Source: Chloroflexota bacterium (GTDB lineage: Bacteria > Chloroflexota > Dehalococcoidia > Lucifugimonadales > JACPCK01). From it: DNA of 49,993 nt. The notes under the pieces were generated by a model, which saw nothing but the letters and a program-made list of their open reading frames with translations, was not told the origin of the DNA and did no database searches. The position numbers and the translations under genes are program-made. Every line of letters starts with the position of its first letter. Position 1 is the stretch's first letter. Where the stretch lies: contig JACPCK010000054.1 in assembly GCA_016179845.1 (NCBI GenBank), forward strand, positions 1 through 49,993, given 5' to 3'. Below are positions 14,464-23,803 of this stretch, in pieces.

Positions 14464-14604
14464 CAGGCTGATGAAAACCCCTTTTCGACCATCCCCCTGC
14501 CCCCTTCCTGGCCAGGAAGGGGGTGGAAATTGTATCTGGGGGGGCCCAGACCCCCGCCAAAGGGGCTTTGCCCCTCTGGACTTCCCTTTTTCAGCACCTT
14601 GCTA
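14461..14604. repeat. MITE-like element, copy 2
   Basis: It starts at the TAA stop of copy A (TAACAGGCTGATGAAAACCC) and ends TTTTTCAGCACCTTGCTA. It shares the 24-bp palindrome (14500-14523) and the internal AATTGTATCTGGGGG stretch with copy 1. The gene's own stop codon is part of the element's end, so insertion may have supplied the stop. Confidence 0.7.
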
Positions 14605-14639
14605 AAGCCCCAGCCTAGCTTGTAGACCGGAGGAAGCAA

Positions 14640-15758
14640 ATGGGACTGGTCATAGACAACCACTGCCACATCTCCAGTGAGGTGCCGGGGCGTCGGGAGT
14701 TCTCCTGGCAGCAGAGCTGGCTTGTCTGCATGCAGTGGGCCTACGGCCCCTACAGCCCCAACAAGGGCAGGCCTCCCTTCACCCGTGACCCTTCCGCCCT
14801 CTTTCCCCGCCAGGGCCTTCGCTATGCCGACCCGGAGGGGGTCTACACCATCGCCGCCATGGACAAGGGCGGCATCGACATGGGTGTCATGCTTCCCGAG
14901 GACTACGACTTCTCCTGGGGCTCCCATGCCGACATCGGAATAGAGGAGAAGCACGAGCACCAATACCAGATGATCCAGAAGTACCCCGGCCGCTTCGTCC
15001 ACTTCGGCGGGCCCGACCCCAGGCGGCCCGGGGCCAAGGAGATCTTCCGCCGGGCCATCACCCAGTACGGGGCGAAGGGCCTCAAGCTAATGCCCAAGAA
15101 CGGCTACCACCCGTGGCAGGACGAGTGCTACGAGCTGTATGACGTCTGCATGGAGTTCGGCCTGCCCATGTCCACCTGCACGGAGCCCAATGCGGGAGGC
15201 TACAACTGGGGCCGCTTCTCCGACCCCATGGACCTCCTGGACGTGATAGGCGACTTCCCGGACATGCCGCTGACCCTCCTTCACGCCGGAGACCCCCTCT
15301 TCGACTACTTCGAGAAGTCCCTCTTCGTCGCCTCCGGGAACGTCAATACATACATAGAGCTGAACTTCTGGCTCAAGCCGGCCGCGGGAGTGGAAGGCAT
15401 AATGGCCAGCGGCCCGTTCTTCGGTTTCCCCCCAGGCTTTGGCCATAACCTGAATGAAGAGGTGGTGGTCCTCATGCTGGCCAGGGCCCGCGACATCCTG
15501 GGCGCCCACAAGATAACCTGGGGCATCGATACCCACTTCGGCGCCGCCATGCGCAACACCGGCTGGAAGGTCGCCCCCTGGCTCAAGGGCCTCACCCAGA
15601 CCGCCGCCAAGTACGGGAAGCAGTTTTCCCAGGACGAGGTCGACCTCATCCTGGGCGAAAACGTGGCCCGGGTCCTCAAGCTAAAAGAGTACCCCGAGTG
15701 GAAGATGGAGCGGAAGTACGGCTACACCCGCAGGGACCCTCGGCCCCGCTACCGCTGA
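14640..15758 (+). CDS. Amidohydrolase_2 family metal-dependent hydrolase, copy B
   Basis: A 372-aa paralogue of the preceding gene, highly similar throughout, with the same IDNHCH ligands, DYDFSWGSHADIGIEEKH, PDPRRPGAKEIFRRAI, LLHAGDPLFDYFEK and C-terminal KMERKYGYTRRDPRPRY. Differences cluster around residues 260-290 (VEGIMASGPFFGFPPGF here), which may line the substrate pocket. CGGAGGAAG precedes the ATG. The pair is a tandem duplication; the products could form a heteromer or act on two related substrates. Confidence 0.88.
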   Translation: MGLVIDNHCHISSEVPGRREFSWQQSWLVCMQWAYGPYSPNKGRPPFTRDPSALFPRQGLRYADPEGVYTIAAMDKGGIDMGVMLPEDYDFSWGSHADIGIEEKHEHQYQMIQKYPGRFVHFGGPDPRRPGAKEIFRRAITQYGAKGLKLMPKNGYHPWQDECYELYDVCMEFGLPMSTCTEPNAGGYNWGRFSDPMDLLDVIGDFPDMPLTLLHAGDPLFDYFEKSLFVASGNVNTYIELNFWLKPAAGVEGIMASGPFFGFPPGFGHNLNEEVVVLMLARARDILGAHKITWGIDTHFGAAMRNTGWKVAPWLKGLTQTAAKYGKQFSQDEVDLILGENVARVLKLKEYPEWKMERKYGYTRRDPRPRYR

Positions 15759-15815
15759 GCAGGACCGTACAGCGAGTCGGCAGACTACTTATCGTGGGTA
15801 GTTCAAGAGGGAAGT

Positions 15816-16322
15816 TTAGGTTTGGCTTTGGGGAGCCAATTGGCGTATTTTTTCTTCCAGGGTAGCCAGTCGCTGTTGGAGGCTTTCATCTGGTAACTCC
15901 TGATTGAATCTCTTTGCAGATGACGGAAGCCTGGGGACCTGGCGGTTCAAAGAAGGTTCGATCGTATTGCAGAGTATTGCCTCAAGTTCGTCTAAGGTGT
16001 CCTGTACTCCGAAATTCACAGCGGTCTCGGTTAGGTTGCCCTGATCGTCTGTATCCCTGAGCCCTAGCCAGGAGAAAGTATCCCAACGACCAGCCAGGCT
16101 CCTCCTTCTCGCGCGCAATTCAGTCCCGAGCGTTGTGGCTTTCCCGACATAGACGACCAGGTGAGCGTGATAAAGGACATAGATTCCCATTTGATGCCAG
16201 TGGTCAACTCGTAGCTCACCTTGCTCCCTCTGCCCCCAGAGGTGCCCCTGGCCCCCAGGGCCTTTGTGACCCCAGTCTACGTATTCGGCTCGCCAGTAAA
16301 GCCCATATGACTTGATCAGCAT
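15816..16322 (-). CDS. GIY-YIG domain protein
   Basis: A 168-aa protein with MGIYVLYHAHLVVYVGKA, the GIY and YIG-like strands, followed by LRARRRSLAGRWDTFSW and a helix with EAILCNTIEPSLNRQ, where the catalytic glutamate and asparagine of the fold lie. The C-terminal 40 residues (LQQRLATLEEKIRQLAP) form a short coiled coil. GIY-YIG nucleases act in repair, restriction and homing; this small stand-alone type is uncharacterised. It is encoded with an 83-aa protein downstream of tRNA-Val on the same strand, a typical place for acquired genes. Confidence 0.75.
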   Translation of the reverse strand: MLIKSYGLYWRAEYVDWGHKGPGGQGHLWGQREQGELRVDHWHQMGIYVLYHAHLVVYVGKATTLGTELRARRRSLAGRWDTFSWLGLRDTDDQGNLTETAVNFGVQDTLDELEAILCNTIEPSLNRQVPRLPSSAKRFNQELPDESLQQRLATLEEKIRQLAPQSQT

Positions 16323-16366
16323 TACAAACCTCCAGAACTGCGGCTGGCGCGGCCCGTAATAGCCTA

Positions 16367-16618
16367 CTAAGGGGCCACTCTGGTTCTTAGAAGGAACCCC
16401 TCAGCGCTCCTTCTGCCCCAATGGGCGATAAGCTCTATTCGGTCTCTCTGGAGTTTCTTAGCATTGGTTACACACTGGCGCAGGTCTTTGGCTAGCTTGT
16501 CAGCGTATTTCGTGTCCAACCGGAGTAAGACAGCATAATAACCACCTTCGTTCCTGATGAAGTCCACCGCATCTGTTCGCGTCTGCCACTGTCGAGCAAC
16601 ACTGATCCCTTTCGCCAT
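16367..16618 (-). CDS. Small hypothetical protein next to tRNA-Val
   Basis: An 83-aa basic protein beginning MAKGISVARQWQTRTDAVDF, probably helical, with no recognised domain. I chose ATG 16618 because GGAGGTACAGTA is an excellent ribosome site; the longer frame runs into the tRNA gene. It is followed by the GIY-YIG gene 44 bases later. It may be a partner or regulator of that gene; nothing in the sequence proves this. Confidence 0.55.
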   Translation of the reverse strand: MAKGISVARQWQTRTDAVDFIRNEGGYYAVLLRLDTKYADKLAKDLRQCVTNAKKLQRDRIELIAHWGRRSAEGFLLRTRVAP

Positions 16619-16846
16619 TACTGTACCTCCATCGTGGGACTCAGATATATCGGAAGCCACGGGAAGCCATGAGGAGTCTACCACGTTGTAGCAGGTATTG
16701 CCGAGGTCAACCCACCTTAAGCCGTCCAAAACCTGCTTGCCCGGCCCAGAAATAGTGCAGGTATTGCTGAGCCTGTCCTTGCTTAAGCGGGGCACAGCTT
16801 TGGAGATTCCGGCATTCGTAAAGGTCCCACATAACACTACCTGAGG

Positions 16847-16923
16847 TGGTGGGCGGTATTGGATTTGAACCAATGACCCCTGCGATGTCAACGCAGTGCT
16901 CTAGGCCGCTGAGCTAACCGCCC
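16847..16923 (-). tRNA. tRNA-Val (GAC anticodon)
   Basis: Read on the minus strand, the acceptor arms GGGCGGT and ACCGCCC pair perfectly. The D arm is GCTC...GAGC, the anticodon stem CTGCG/CGCAG with loop TTGACAT (anticodon GAC), and the T arm ATTGG-TTCAAAT-CCAAT. The discriminator A (16850) is followed by an encoded CCA (16849-16847). The 16619-16846 stretch downstream shows no clear gene. Confidence 0.95.
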
Positions 16924-17083
16924 CCTCTGACCGCCAGTTTACCAAGGAGGCCCTGGCAGGGTCAAGCTGAGTAAGAACGCCTGATGGTAGGCCCACCCCT
17001 TCCCGTCAGGTTGCGTCCGCTTTGAGCGAGGGCTATTATGGACAGCGCCAGTCTTCAAGCCAGCCTGCTCTCAGGGGCTCAAG

Positions 17084-17821
17084 GTGACTCCAGCCATCGA
17101 GATAAAGGGCCTCCAAAAGTCCTACGGCCCACGCCCCGCTCTGCGCGGCGTCGACCTCTCCCTCGCCTTCGGACAGGCCCTCGCCATATTCGGCCCCAAC
17201 GGCTCGGGAAAGACGACCCTGATAAAGGTGCTGGCCACCCTGGCCCAGGCTGACGGCGGCACGGCACGTATCGCCGGCCTCGACCTTCAGCAGAGCGAAA
17301 CAGCCCTGCGCCGGCGCATCGGCGTGGTCACTCACCAGACCTACCTCTACGACGACCTCACCTCCTATGAGAACCTGCGGTTCTACGGGCGCCTCTTCAG
17401 CGTCCCTCATCTGGAGGCTCGCATCTCTGAGGTGGCGGCCCTGCTGGGCCTGGAGGAGCGAATGCACCAGCGAGTGCGCACCCTCTCCCACGGTCTCCAG
17501 AAGCGCCTGTCCATCGCCCGGGCGGTCCTCCACGGCCCTCAGGTGCTGCTGCTCGATGAGCCGGAGGCCGGGCTGGACCCCCAGGCCCAGGAGGTTCTGG
17601 CTCGCCTCCTGGCAGAGCACCTCCACGGAGGCGGCGCTGCCCTCATCACCACCCACAACGTCGAGCAGGGCCTGGCCCTGGGAAGCCACGTAGCAATCCT
17701 GGCCCAGGGAAGGGTCGTCTACCGGCAGGAGCGGCCTGCCGTGACCGAGGCAGAGTTCGACGAAACATATGCCCGCCTTACCGGGGCCTCGCGCCAGGCC
17801 CGTGACGAGGCGGCCCAGTGA
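17084..17821 (+). CDS. ccmA: Haem exporter ATP-binding protein CcmA
   Basis: A 245-aa ABC ATPase. Walker A is GPNGSGKTT at residues 37-45, the signature reads LSHGLQKR instead of LSGGQ, and Walker B is VLLLDEPEAGLD. With CcmB it forms the ABC module that, with CcmC and CcmD, releases haem-loaded CcmE for cytochrome c maturation (system I). The start is GTG at 17084. The TGA stop overlaps the GTG start of ccmB, so the two are coupled. Among ABC ATPases the CcmA call rests mainly on the ccmBCD genes that follow. Confidence 0.9.
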   Translation: MTPAIEIKGLQKSYGPRPALRGVDLSLAFGQALAIFGPNGSGKTTLIKVLATLAQADGGTARIAGLDLQQSETALRRRIGVVTHQTYLYDDLTSYENLRFYGRLFSVPHLEARISEVAALLGLEERMHQRVRTLSHGLQKRLSIARAVLHGPQVLLLDEPEAGLDPQAQEVLARLLAEHLHGGGAALITTHNVEQGLALGSHVAILAQGRVVYRQERPAVTEAEFDETYARLTGASRQARDEAAQ

Positions 17822-18480
17822 GGGCACTCCTCTCCATCCTCTGGAAGGACCTCCTCCTGGAGATCAGGACCAAAGAGACTGTCACCCCGGTCCTGGTCTT
17901 CGCTCTCCTGGTCGTCGTCATCTTCGACTTTGCCCTGGAGCCCAGAAGAGACCTGATCGTGACAGTAGCCCCAGGGGTCCTGTGGGCCTCGATAACCTTT
18001 GCCGGGGTCCTGGGGCTCAGCCGCACCTTCACCCTGGAGCAGGAGCGGGGGGGCCTTCAGGGCCTCATGCTGGCCCCCATAGGCCGAGAGGTCATCTACC
18101 TGGGCAAGTTCCTCAGCTCCTTCATCTTCATGCTGGCGGTGGAGGCAGCCATCCTGCCCGTCTTCTCCGCCATCTTCAACCTGCCCTTCTTCCTGCCGCA
18201 GGTGTGGGTCCAGGCCATCCTGGCCACCCTGGGCTACGCCGCCGTGGGGACCGTCTTCGCCGCCATGTCCCTCAACACCAGGGCCAGGGATATCATGCTG
18301 CCCGTCCTGTTCTTTCCCATCGTTGTGCCTGTCCTGATGGCCGCGGTAGAGGGCACCTCGGCGGCCCTGAGGGGCGAGTCCTGGAGCGGCGCCCTCAGGT
18401 GGATACAACTGACCGCTGCTTTTGATATAATTTTTACGGTTCTTGGTGCCATGACCTTTGGCCTCGTCCTGAAGGAGTGA
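17818..18480 (+). CDS. ccmB: Haem exporter membrane protein CcmB
   Basis: A 220-aa protein with six membrane helices, of the normal CcmB length. The N-terminal WKDLLLEIRTKETVTPVLVF is the conserved cytosolic entry helix, and LEQERGGLQGLMLAPIGREV is the family's coupling segment that docks on CcmA. The start GTG overlaps the ccmA stop. It works in the cytoplasmic membrane with CcmA. Confidence 0.93.
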   Translation: MRALLSILWKDLLLEIRTKETVTPVLVFALLVVVIFDFALEPRRDLIVTVAPGVLWASITFAGVLGLSRTFTLEQERGGLQGLMLAPIGREVIYLGKFLSSFIFMLAVEAAILPVFSAIFNLPFFLPQVWVQAILATLGYAAVGTVFAAMSLNTRARDIMLPVLFFPIVVPVLMAAVEGTSAALRGESWSGALRWIQLTAAFDIIFTVLGAMTFGLVLKE

Positions 18481-18484
18481 GGGA

Positions 18485-19159
18485 ATGCTTTCGTATCTCA
18501 TCGTGCTCGGTGGCGCCCTGATGGTGGCCAACCTGTTCCTCTCCCTCGTGTGGTCGCCACCAGACGTCAACCTGACCGAGGGGGTTCGAATCTTCTATTT
18601 CCACGCCCCGGTGGCCTGGGTAAGCTTCCTCGCCTTCTTCATCGTCTTCGTGGCCAGCATCCTCTACCTGACGAGAAAGGAGCAGAGGTGGGACCTGCTG
18701 GCCAACGCCTCAGCAGAGATAGGAGTCCTCTTCGCTACCCTTATGCTGATCTCAGGAAGCCTCTTCGCCCGCATCGCCTGGAACGTCTGGTGGACCTGGG
18801 ACCCGCGCCTGACCACCGCCCTCATCCTCTGGTTCATCTATGTGGGCTACCTCATGCTGAGGGCCTATGCCCCCCAGGGGGCCCAGGGGGCCCGCTACGC
18901 CGCCGTGCTGGGCATCATCGGTTTTGTGGACGTCCCCATCGTCTACTTCTCCGTGCGCCTCCGCACTCTTCATCCCAGGCCCATAGGCACCGGTGGTGCT
19001 GAGGCCGATACCTTCAACCTTGCCTCCCCAGAGATGGTCATCACCCTGGTCCTCTCCGTGCTCACCTTCACCCTCCTCTTCGCCGCCCTCCTGTGGCTCC
19101 GCTACAGGATGAAGGAAGTCGAAGAGGCGACAGAAAGGATTCGACGCGACTATGCCTAG
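18485..19159 (+). CDS. ccmC: Cytochrome c maturation protein CcmC
   Basis: A 224-aa, six-helix membrane protein of the haem-handling family. The tryptophan-rich haem motif is NVWWTWDPRLTT, and flanking histidines occur in FYFHAPVAW and RTLHPRP, the expected external haem ligands. It presents haem to the chaperone CcmE at the outer face of the membrane. AAGGAGTGA precedes ATG 18485, four bases after ccmB. It overlaps the next gene by eight bases. Confidence 0.95.
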   Translation: MLSYLIVLGGALMVANLFLSLVWSPPDVNLTEGVRIFYFHAPVAWVSFLAFFIVFVASILYLTRKEQRWDLLANASAEIGVLFATLMLISGSLFARIAWNVWWTWDPRLTTALILWFIYVGYLMLRAYAPQGAQGARYAAVLGIIGFVDVPIVYFSVRLRTLHPRPIGTGGAEADTFNLASPEMVITLVLSVLTFTLLFAALLWLRYRMKEVEEATERIRRDYA

Positions 19160-19412
19160 ACTTACTACCCGATTCCTGCCTTTGGCTTTAGCCCTTCTGG
19201 CCTGGTCACTGCCCGCCCTGGCCCTGGCCCAGGGGGAGCCTCCTACAGGCCAGGTATCCCCTGAGCGCGCCCTGCCCTTCGTCTTCGCCGTCTTCGCCGT
19301 CACCTGGGCAGCCTTCTTCGGCTACGCCCTATTCATGGCCCGGCGGCAGCGGGACCTCCAGAGGGAGGTCCAGGCCCTCCGCCAGATGCTGGAAAAGAAG
19401 GGTAAGGAGTAG
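19152..19412 (+). CDS. ccmD: CcmD-family small membrane protein
   Basis: An 86-aa protein with an N-terminal signal-like hydrophobic stretch ending at ALA-Q (residue 27), one membrane helix (FVFAVFAVTWAAFFGYALF) and a charged coiled-coil tail (RQRDLQREVQALRQML). This is the usual look of CcmD-like proteins that stabilise the CcmC-haem-CcmE complex. It overlaps ccmC, so it is the fourth gene of the operon. ccmE, ccmF and ccmH are not in this window. Confidence 0.8.
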   Translation: MPRLTTRFLPLALALLAWSLPALALAQGEPPTGQVSPERALPFVFAVFAVTWAAFFGYALFMARRQRDLQREVQALRQMLEKKGKE

Positions 19413-19432
19413 GCAGCCTCAGGACCGCGGTG

Positions 19433-20035
19433 CTAACCTGCCAGCCGCCGCAGGACCTGAAGAAGGCTCTCCAGGCCAAAGTAGCAGGCGTAGGCTATCC
19501 CCAGGTTCTTGAGGAACTTGCCCGCTGCTACCACGGCCAGGAACCAGGCTACCGGGAAACGGAGGGCACCCGCCGCTACGCCCACTACGTCAAAGATGGG
19601 GTTGGGAATGCTGGACATCAGGAATAGGACCAGGGCACCCCGGCGCCGCACCCAGCCTTCAAGCCTGCCGTAGACGGCGTGCCTCTCCAGAACACCCCGT
19701 CCGCTGACACCCGCAGCGTAGCCCGTCAGCTCCCCAAGGGCATCACCGCAGGCCGCCACCAGGGCCACCAGCACAGGCGGCAAATCAAGCAGGGCCGGAG
19801 AGCCCCCAGCGCATACCGCCAACAGGTGAGGCACCGGCAGCACAATGGCAGCACTGCCCAGGAAGCTCAAGAGGAAGATGGTGGGAAGAGATGTAGCCGC
19901 GGGGATGTGCTCTCGGCCCAGGAAGACCCCGACCACCACCAACACGACGGCCACCAGCATCAGGAGGCGCACAACCCCTAGTCGCCCCTTGAGCTGCCGC
20001 ATGGCCCTGGGCCCGCTAGGCTGAGGCCCCGGCAT
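19433..20035 (-). CDS. DedA/VTT-domain membrane protein
   Basis: A 200-aa protein with about five membrane helices and the VTT (SNARE-associated) core: FLGSAAIVLPVPHLLAV, GDALGELTGYAAGVSGR and SIPNPIFDVVGVAAGALR. Members flip polyprenyl phosphate or phospholipids, or affect membrane homeostasis; the substrate is not determined here. It is a single gene, convergent with the ccm operon with a gap of 20 bases and no obvious terminator between. Confidence 0.85.
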   Translation of the reverse strand: MPGPQPSGPRAMRQLKGRLGVVRLLMLVAVVLVVVGVFLGREHIPAATSLPTIFLLSFLGSAAIVLPVPHLLAVCAGGSPALLDLPPVLVALVAACGDALGELTGYAAGVSGRGVLERHAVYGRLEGWVRRRGALVLFLMSSIPNPIFDVVGVAAGALRFPVAWFLAVVAAGKFLKNLGIAYACYFGLESLLQVLRRLAG

Positions 20036-20058
20036 CCACCGCTACCACTCTGGCGCCT

Positions 20059-20907
20059 CTACCCGTCCTGTAAAAACTCGGTTACTACCTGGTTGAACTC
20101 CTCCGCCTTCTCCATCATGGGCCAGTGGCCACACCGGTCAAAGACATGCAGCCGCGCCTTGGGAATGGCCTTGGCCCCACGGTAGGCGTGCTCTACCGGT
20201 ATTATCCCGTCGTTGGCGCCCCAGAGGATCAGGGCAGGCACCCTGAGCTTCTCCAGGGCCCTTAGCAAGACCAGGTCCTGGTGAAGGCCTAGGATGTTGA
20301 CGCCGCTGCGCACCGTTGCGAGCATGGCGCTCTTGGTCCCTGGCAAGGCACGGGTGCGGAATATATCCCGCTTAAGGCCATCCTCGGCGAACCGGCGGTC
20401 ATAGAACACGCTGGTCAAGAGGACATCAGTCCTCCTTATGGACGTTGGCTGCTCCAAAAGCTCCCCCAGGAGAGGAACAGAGGTCAGCCTGACGAAAAAG
20501 TTCAGCTCCCTCCCCAGGCCAACGGTGCTCACCAGCACCAGCCTGGAGACCCGCTCCGGGTGCTCCAGGGCCATCTTCATGCACAGGAGGCCACCGATGG
20601 AGTTGCCCACCAGCGTTGCCCGCTCCAGGCCCAGGGCTTCCAGGAATCCCATAAGCCATTCCAGGCCCAACTTCAAGCTGTACCGGGTGGGGGGCTTGTC
20701 CGTATCCCCGTGGCCTGGCAGGTCCACGGCCACCACCCGGAAACTCTGGGACAGGGCCCCTATGTTCTCGCGCCACACCACCAAAGAAACCCCCAGGCCG
20801 TGCACCAGTACTACAGGCGCTCCACGCCCGGCCTCGAAGTAGTGGGTCCTTATCCCCTTTACATCAACGAAGCGGCCCTCTAGTGGCGTGGCCTCTCTCT
20901 CCTTCAC
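20059..20907 (-). CDS. Alpha/beta-fold hydrolase
   Basis: A 282-aa protein with the full catalytic set: oxyanion region LVHGLGVS, nucleophile elbow GNSIGG (serine near residue 107), acid in WGANDGIIP, and base histidine in CGHWPMME near the C-terminus. The layout matches meta-cleavage-product hydrolases and haloperoxidase-like esterases. The substrate is unknown. The start is GTG 20907. It lies 49 bases downstream of clpC on the same strand and may be read through from it. Confidence 0.9.
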   Translation of the reverse strand: MKEREATPLEGRFVDVKGIRTHYFEAGRGAPVVLVHGLGVSLVVWRENIGALSQSFRVVAVDLPGHGDTDKPPTRYSLKLGLEWLMGFLEALGLERATLVGNSIGGLLCMKMALEHPERVSRLVLVSTVGLGRELNFFVRLTSVPLLGELLEQPTSIRRTDVLLTSVFYDRRFAEDGLKRDIFRTRALPGTKSAMLATVRSGVNILGLHQDLVLLRALEKLRVPALILWGANDGIIPVEHAYRGAKAIPKARLHVFDRCGHWPMMEKAEEFNQVVTEFLQDG

Positions 20908-20956
20908 CGTGGCTCCGTCGGACCTGAGCTGAGGTAGCCTTCTCTACTCAGAGGGC

Positions 20957-23419
20957 CTATGGTTTCTCTTTGCCCGCCTCCGCCGGGGCGGTGGTCCGTT
21001 GAAGTATGATACCACCATGCCCGTCCACATCGACCCTGACGCAGTCGCCGTCATGGAACTCGCCTGCCAGGAGCCGGGAGGCCAGCGGGTTCTCCACCAG
21101 TCGCATGATGACACGCCTCATAGGCCTGGCCCCATATAAGGGGTCAAACCCCTCCTTGGCCAGCGCCTCCCGGGCCGCCTCCGTTAGCTCCAGGGATATC
21201 TTACGCTCCACCAGCCTGCTCTCCACCTCCTTGATCAGCAGGTCCACTATCCTCTTTATGTGCTCCTGTGTGAGCGAGTCGAAGATAACGACCTCGTCGA
21301 TACGGTTCAGGAACTCGGGCCTGAAGTGACGCCTGAGGGCCTCCTCCACAGTGCGTCTCATCTGCTCTCTGGCCGCCGCCAGCTCCCCGTCCCTGCGCCC
21401 AAAGCCCAGGGCCTGCCGCCCGGCCTCCCCAGTGCCCAGGTTGCTGGTCATGATGACGATGGTGTTGCGAAAGTCCACCGTCCTCCCGTGCCCGTCGGTG
21501 AGGCGCCCGTCCTCCATGACCTGAAGGAGAACGTTCAGGACATCCGGGTGGGCCTTCTCGATCTCGTCTAGGAGGATGACCCGGAAGGGCCTCCGCCGCA
21601 CCGCCTCGGTGAGCTGACCCCCCTCCTCATACCCCACATAGCCCGGTGGCGCGCCGATTAGGCGGGAGACCGTATGCTTCTCTATGTACTCGGACATATC
21701 AAGGCGGACCATGGCCTCCTCCGTGTCAAACAGGAAGTGGGCCAGGGTCTTGGTCAGCTCCGTCTTCCCCACGCCGGTGGGCCCCAGGAAGATGAAGGAG
21801 CCTATGGGCCTTTTGGGGTCCTTGAGGCCTGCCCGGGCCCTCCTTATGGCCTCGGAGACCACCCGCACGGCCTCCTCCTGATTGATGAGCCGCTGGTGAA
21901 GGGCCTCCTCCATCTTGAGAAGCTTCTCGGCCTCCGTCTCCATGATCCGGGTCACAGGGACCCCTGTCCACTTGGCGACAAGCTGGGCTATGTCGTCAGC
22001 GCCCACCCTGAGGTCCATCTTCTTGTCGGAGAGCCAGGCCTGTCGCTTGGCAGCAAACTCCTGCTCCGCTCCCATGTGCTCCGCCCTCAGGCGGGCTGCC
22101 TTCTCATAGTCGGCCCTCCCCGCTGCGGCCTCCTCCTGGTCCTGGAGCTCCTTCAACCGCCGCTCCATGGACTTGAGCTCCTTGGGCATAGACTGCATCT
22201 GGAGACGCAGCCAGGAGGCCGCCTCATCAATGAGGTCCACCGCCTTGTCAGGCAGGTGCCGCTCCGTGAGATAACGGGCGCTGAGCTTGACAGCAGCCTC
22301 CAGGGCCGAGTCGTCAATGGCCACCTTGTGGTGGGCCTCATAGCGGGGCTTCAGCGCCCGTAGCATCTCGATAGCTACGTCCACAGAGGGCTCCGGCACC
22401 CACACCGGCTGGAAACGCCGCTCCAGGGCCGAGTCTCTTTCCACGTACTTGCGGTAGTCGTCGGGGGTGGTGGCCCCCACCACCTGGAGCTCACCGCGGG
22501 CCAGCGCCGGCTTCATCATGGTGGAGGCGTCGATGGCGCCCTCAGCGGCCCCCGCCCCTACCACCGTGTGCAGCTCATCGATAAAGAGGATTATCTCTCG
22601 CTGGGCCGCCTTCACCTCGTCCAGGACGGCCTTGAGGCGTTCCTCAAACTCGCCCCTGAACTTTGAGCCCGCGACCATGGCGCCCATGTCCAGGCTGAGC
22701 ACCCGGCGACCTCTGAGGACCTCAGGCACGTCATCGGACACCATCCTCTGGGCCAGCCCCTCAGCGATGGCCGTTTTGCCGACGCCCGCCTCCCCAATGA
22801 GGACCGGGTTGTTCTTGGTGCGTCGCGTCAGGACCTGGATGACCCTCCTTATCTCCTCTTCGCGCCCCACGACAGGGTCCAGCTTCCCATCCCTGGCCAG
22901 GGCCGTCAGGTCCATGCTGTACTTCTCCAGGGCGCGGTAACGGCTTTCCGCCCGCCGGTCGGTGACCCTCTGGGCACCCCTCACCTTGGCGAGGGCCTGG
23001 TAGATCTTCTCCAGGTCCACACCAGCCTCCTTCAGAATCCCGGCCGAGGGGCCGGCCCGCTCCGCCGCCATGGCGATGAGGAGGTGCTCCGTGCCGATGA
23101 ACTCGTCCCGCAGGCGCTGGGCCTCGGCCTTGGCCGTCTCCATCAAGCGCTGGATGCGGGGAGTCATGTATACCTGAGCAGGCTCATGGGTCAGCTTAGG
23201 AGACCCTTCCAGGGCCTCCTCGATCCTGGCCCTGATTGCCTCTATATCAGCCCCCAGCTCCTTCAAGACCTCCCGCGGCACGCTCTCCTCCAGCTCCAGC
23301 AGGGCACAGAAGATGTGCTCCACGTCCCACTGGCTATGGCGGTGGCGGCGCATCACCTCCTGAGAAGCGGCCAGCACCTCCTGGGCCTGGTCAGTGAAGC
23401 TCTCCGGTCTCAATACCAT
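20957..23419 (-). CDS. clpC: ClpC-type AAA+ chaperone/protease ATPase
   Basis: An 820-aa Hsp100 protein. A double Clp N domain (about 1-150) is followed by AAA1 with Walker A GEAGVGKT (209-216), a short middle region with a UVR-like helix ([20 protein letters not shown]), AAA2 with GPTGVGKTE near 550, and a C-terminal D2-small domain. The middle domain is much shorter than in ClpB, and an ALGF tripeptide in AAA2 fits the ClpP-docking loop. I therefore call ClpC rather than the disaggregase ClpB, although the hspR-dnaJ context is more common for clpB. ATG follows AGGAGG. Confidence 0.85.
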   Translation of the reverse strand: MVLRPESFTDQAQEVLAASQEVMRRHRHSQWDVEHIFCALLELEESVPREVLKELGADIEAIRARIEEALEGSPKLTHEPAQVYMTPRIQRLMETAKAEAQRLRDEFIGTEHLLIAMAAERAGPSAGILKEAGVDLEKIYQALAKVRGAQRVTDRRAESRYRALEKYSMDLTALARDGKLDPVVGREEEIRRVIQVLTRRTKNNPVLIGEAGVGKTAIAEGLAQRMVSDDVPEVLRGRRVLSLDMGAMVAGSKFRGEFEERLKAVLDEVKAAQREIILFIDELHTVVGAGAAEGAIDASTMMKPALARGELQVVGATTPDDYRKYVERDSALERRFQPVWVPEPSVDVAIEMLRALKPRYEAHHKVAIDDSALEAAVKLSARYLTERHLPDKAVDLIDEAASWLRLQMQSMPKELKSMERRLKELQDQEEAAAGRADYEKAARLRAEHMGAEQEFAAKRQAWLSDKKMDLRVGADDIAQLVAKWTGVPVTRIMETEAEKLLKMEEALHQRLINQEEAVRVVSEAIRRARAGLKDPKRPIGSFIFLGPTGVGKTELTKTLAHFLFDTEEAMVRLDMSEYIEKHTVSRLIGAPPGYVGYEEGGQLTEAVRRRPFRVILLDEIEKAHPDVLNVLLQVMEDGRLTDGHGRTVDFRNTIVIMTSNLGTGEAGRQALGFGRRDGELAAAREQMRRTVEEALRRHFRPEFLNRIDEVVIFDSLTQEHIKRIVDLLIKEVESRLVERKISLELTEAAREALAKEGFDPLYGARPMRRVIMRLVENPLASRLLAGEFHDGDCVRVDVDGHGGIILQRTTAPAEAGKEKP

Positions 23420-23434
23420 GTCATTTGCCTCCTG

Positions 23435-23797
23435 TCATCCCTCTGTCCTGCGTGAGCCAGAAGGCCCTCCGGCCCCCTGAACCTCCTCTCCGGCAGGCCT
23501 TTGCTCCGGGGCTGCGGCAACATCATCTCCTCCCGTTTTCTCCAGGCGCTCCATGAGGCGAAGGATCACCTCCACGCCCGCCAGGTTCACTCCCATGTCC
23601 CGCACCAGGGTCCGCGCTCTGCGTAGCCAGACGATCTGCTGGAGGGAGTAGTACCTCACTCCCCCGGGAGACCTGTAGGGTTGGACGAGGCCTAGCTTAT
23701 CGTAGTAGCGCAGGGTCTGCGCATGGACGCCGACCATCCGCGCCGTCACGCTGATGATGTAAAACGACCCGTCTCCCCTCTGCTCGGAGTGCTCCAT
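23435..23797 (-). CDS. hspR: MerR-family heat-shock regulator HspR
   Basis: A 120-aa MerR-type regulator. The winged helix contains YIISVTARMVGVHAQTLRYY and DKLGLVQPYRSPGGVRYYS, and a short dimer helix follows. This matches HspR, which represses dnaK/clpB operons with DnaK as co-repressor in Actinobacteria and others. It is placed between dnaJ (6-base gap) and clpC (15-base gap), the classic location, and is probably auto-regulatory. I could not find a clear HAIR operator upstream of dnaJ. Confidence 0.9.
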   Translation of the reverse strand: MEHSEQRGDGSFYIISVTARMVGVHAQTLRYYDKLGLVQPYRSPGGVRYYSLQQIVWLRRARTLVRDMGVNLAGVEVILRLMERLEKTGGDDVAAAPEQRPAGEEVQGAGGPSGSRRTEG

Positions 23798-23803
23798 AGA
23801 CCT

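Noticed and set aside
16619-16891. Longer version of the 83-aa gene reaching into tRNA-Val
   Set aside because: It overlaps a complete tRNA gene, while a strong ribosome site supports ATG 16618.
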